From contig CAZIMJ010000106.1 in assembly GCA_964540205.1 (NCBI GenBank), positions 1 to 7,232 on the forward strand: a stretch of 7,232 nucleotides of DNA. The letters are read 5' to 3'. Origin of the DNA: WTAW01 sp964540205 (GTDB lineage: Bacteria; Acidobacteriota; Aminicenantia; Aminicenantales; Aminicenantaceae). Within the stretch, counting starts at the first letter, position 1. The number at the start of each line of letters is the position of its first letter. A program made the translations under genes and the position numbers. Below are positions 5,595 to 7,232 of the stretch, piece by piece. The notes below the pieces were generated by a model. The model had not been told where the DNA came from. It was given only the letters and a program-made list of their open reading frames with translations, and ran no database searches.

Positions 5595-5601
5595 AGAGGA
5601 G
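5595..5601 (+). promoter_or_regulatory. Ribosome-binding site that fixes the TTG start of rpoD
   Basis: AGAGGAG followed by a 6-base spacer (TCAACA) and TTG at 5608. This strong Shine-Dalgarno match, together with the absence of any in-frame ATG before codon 51, supports the unusual start codon. It lies in the 29 bases between the end of repeat copy B and rpoD. Confidence 0.75.
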
Positions 5602-5607
5602 TCAACA

Positions 5608-7227
5608 TTGCCATCAGATAGAGACGATCAAAAAAGCGAAATCCATCATCTGATATCTAAGGGAAGAAAACAAGGGTATTTGCTGTTTTCTGAAATCGAC
5701 AAAACTTTCCAGGATGACTCTGATAGCCAACAAGTTTTTGATGAATTTCTTAGCTCGATGGATGATTATGGAATTAAGATCCTCGATAAACAGAGGGAGG
5801 TCGTCCCTAAAAGAAGAAAAAGTGATGTCGTATCCCTCGAGGGACTGGAGCGTACAACTGATCCAGTAAAGCTCTACCTTAGGGAGATGGGTAACATTTC
5901 TCTCTTAACACGGGAGGGAGAAATCGCCATTGCAAGAGAGATAGAGAGGGGCGAAAAAGCCATAATCAAAGCTCTGTCAAAAACACGGCTTGTGCTCAAC
6001 GAAGTTATCTCTCTCGAGGACAGGATAGACGAAGATCCGGACGTCCTGCAAGAGATGTTCGACTTTACCGAAGAAGAACTTTCCGAAGAAAAATATGAGC
6101 TCAAGAAAAAGCAGATCCTGGATAAGGTTAAGGGAATCCATGAGATCAGCAGCGAACTGGAAAAAATCCCCAATCTAAAAAAATATGCATTTGCGAGAGG
6201 TCGCTTAATCGTCGAAATAAGCGAGCTCATCCGCGAGCTCAACATCCGCCCCCTCCACCGGGAGATCATCATTATAGAGCTCCGAAGCAGACTAAAAACC
6301 ATCAATGAGTTAGAGGAAGCCAGAGAAGACTTAAAAGTCTCGATGAGCCACACCAGAAGCAAAAAGAAAGAGGCGGAATACAAGAAAAAGATCAATGAGA
6401 TTATTAAGATCATACGGAGCTATCAAAAAGAGATCGCTCTCGATTCTTACGGATTGCGAAGAACCCTGCGCTCCATAACCACTGGCAAAAAAATCAGCGA
6501 TCAAGCGAAAAAAGAGCTTGTCGCAGCCAACCTCAGGCTCGTGGTATCGATCGCTAAAAAATACAGTAACCGCGGACTCCAATTTCTCGATTTGATCCAG
6601 GAAGGAAACATGGGTTTGATGAAAGCCGTGGATAAATTCGAATACCGTAGAGGATACAAGTTTTCCACATACGCCACATGGTGGATACGGCAAGCCATAA
6701 CCCGTGCCATCGCCGACCAGGCTAGGACGATCCGGATTCCTGTGCACATGATCGAAACCATCAATAAATTGATCCGGGTTTCGCGAAGTCTCGTACAGGA
6801 GATCGGACGTGAACCGACCTCTGAGGAGATCTCAAAGAAAATGGATATGCCGATCAGCAAGGTCAGGAAGATCATAAAGATCGCTCAAGAACCGATATCC
6901 CTCGAGACTCCTATCGGTGAAGAGGAAGATAGCCATCTGGGTGATTTCATCGAGGATAAGATCATGCCTTCCCCTCCTGATACGATCATTCACATCAACC
7001 TCAGAGAACAGATCGAGGAAGCCCTGAAAACTTTGACAGAAAGGGAGGCTAAGGTCTTGAAAATGAGGTTTGGCTTGGGTGATGGCAACGAACATACACT
7101 CGAAGAAGTTGGACAACAGTTCAAGGTCACTCGTGAAAGGATCCGGCAGATCGAAGCCAAAGCCTTGAGAAAACTCAAACATCCGAGTAGAAGCCGAAAG
7201 CTCAAATCCTTCACCAACGGTCAATAA
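5608..7227 (+). CDS. rpoD: Primary RNA polymerase sigma factor (sigma-70/RpoD)
   Basis: This is the housekeeping sigma factor that directs RNA polymerase to -35/-10 promoters. The 539-residue protein contains all regions of a primary sigma. A region 1.1-like acidic N-terminus spans roughly residues 1-75. Region 1.2 (DPVKLYLREMGNISLLTREGEIAIAREIERG) starts at 85. A charged, helix-rich non-conserved region spans about 117-295. Region 2 follows from 303, with LVAANLRLVVSIAKKY, LDLIQEGNMGLMKAVDKFEY, then the -10 recognition and melting segment KFSTYATWWIRQAITRAIAD (351-370) and QARTIRIPVHMIE. Region 3 covers about 384-460. Region 4 (LTEREAKVLKMRFGL, 476-490) ends with the -35 helix-turn-helix TLEEVGQQFKVTRERIRQIEAKALRKL (497-523). 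Translation starts at TTG behind a strong ribosome-binding site. The gene follows dnaG as in the macromolecular synthesis operon, but a repeat element separates them. It stops 5 bases before the window ends. Confidence 0.97.
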   Translation: MPSDRDDQKSEIHHLISKGRKQGYLLFSEIDKTFQDDSDSQQVFDEFLSSMDDYGIKILDKQREVVPKRRKSDVVSLEGLERTTDPVKLYLREMGNISLLTREGEIAIAREIERGEKAIIKALSKTRLVLNEVISLEDRIDEDPDVLQEMFDFTEEELSEEKYELKKKQILDKVKGIHEISSELEKIPNLKKYAFARGRLIVEISELIRELNIRPLHREIIIIELRSRLKTINELEEAREDLKVSMSHTRSKKKEAEYKKKINEIIKIIRSYQKEIALDSYGLRRTLRSITTGKKISDQAKKELVAANLRLVVSIAKKYSNRGLQFLDLIQEGNMGLMKAVDKFEYRRGYKFSTYATWWIRQAITRAIADQARTIRIPVHMIETINKLIRVSRSLVQEIGREPTSEEISKKMDMPISKVRKIIKIAQEPISLETPIGEEEDSHLGDFIEDKIMPSPPDTIIHINLREQIEEALKTLTEREAKVLKMRFGLGDGNEHTLEEVGQQFKVTRERIRQIEAKALRKLKHPSRSRKLKSFTNGQ

Positions 7228-7232
7228 TCCAA

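Noticed and set aside
7221..7231. TCAATAATCCA at the window end, resembling the repeat's terminal sequence
   Set aside because: It is made from the last codon and stop of rpoD, lacks the preceding G, and its orientation would place the element body inside rpoD. Probably chance; the sequence beyond the window would decide.

Overview
Chromosomal segment of a Gram-negative (diderm, LPS-making) bacterium. LpxC and GlmU imply lipid A synthesis, and DnaG and a primary sigma factor mark it as core genome. The coding style, the small TPR protein and the moderate base composition remind me of Acidobacteriota-related lineages such as Aminicenantes. That is an impression from memory, not something the window proves.

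Layout. The left third (1-2224) reads on the minus strand: lpxC, then a 170-residue TPR protein, then glmU, which runs off the left edge. The TPR gene and glmU overlap by 4 bases (ATGA), and a good sigma-70-type promoter sits just upstream of the TPR gene. LpxC consumes acylated UDP-GlcNAc for lipid A and GlmU makes UDP-GlcNAc, so the cluster holds both supply and committed use of the same sugar nucleotide. The divergent gap 2225-2429 holds candidate promoters for lpxC (minus) and larB (plus) and an 11-bp inverted repeat. The right two thirds read on the plus strand: larB (2430-3173), dnaG (3542-5278) and rpoD (5608-7227). dnaG-rpoD is the core of the classical macromolecular synthesis operon; rpsU is not present.

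Non-coding stretches over 300 bases. 3174-3541 and 5279-5607 each hold one copy of the same repeat family, in opposite orientation, so the two copies flank dnaG. Each copy is bounded by an 11-bp imperfect terminal inverted repeat. Each carries a 100-column core that aligns without gaps at 80/100 identity (hand count), including a 24-nt block that is identical. Each folds into hairpins whose arms keep pairing through compensating changes. A second pair of complementary arms encloses an interior of very different length (29 versus 91 nt). A truncated third copy (right end only) lies at 3239-3264. This MITE-like or structured-element family is the most interesting content. The copy between dnaG and rpoD occupies almost all of the upstream leader of rpoD. 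3462-3541 carries a near-consensus promoter for dnaG. I saw no convincing intrinsic terminator, tRNA, rRNA, CRISPR array or transposase gene.
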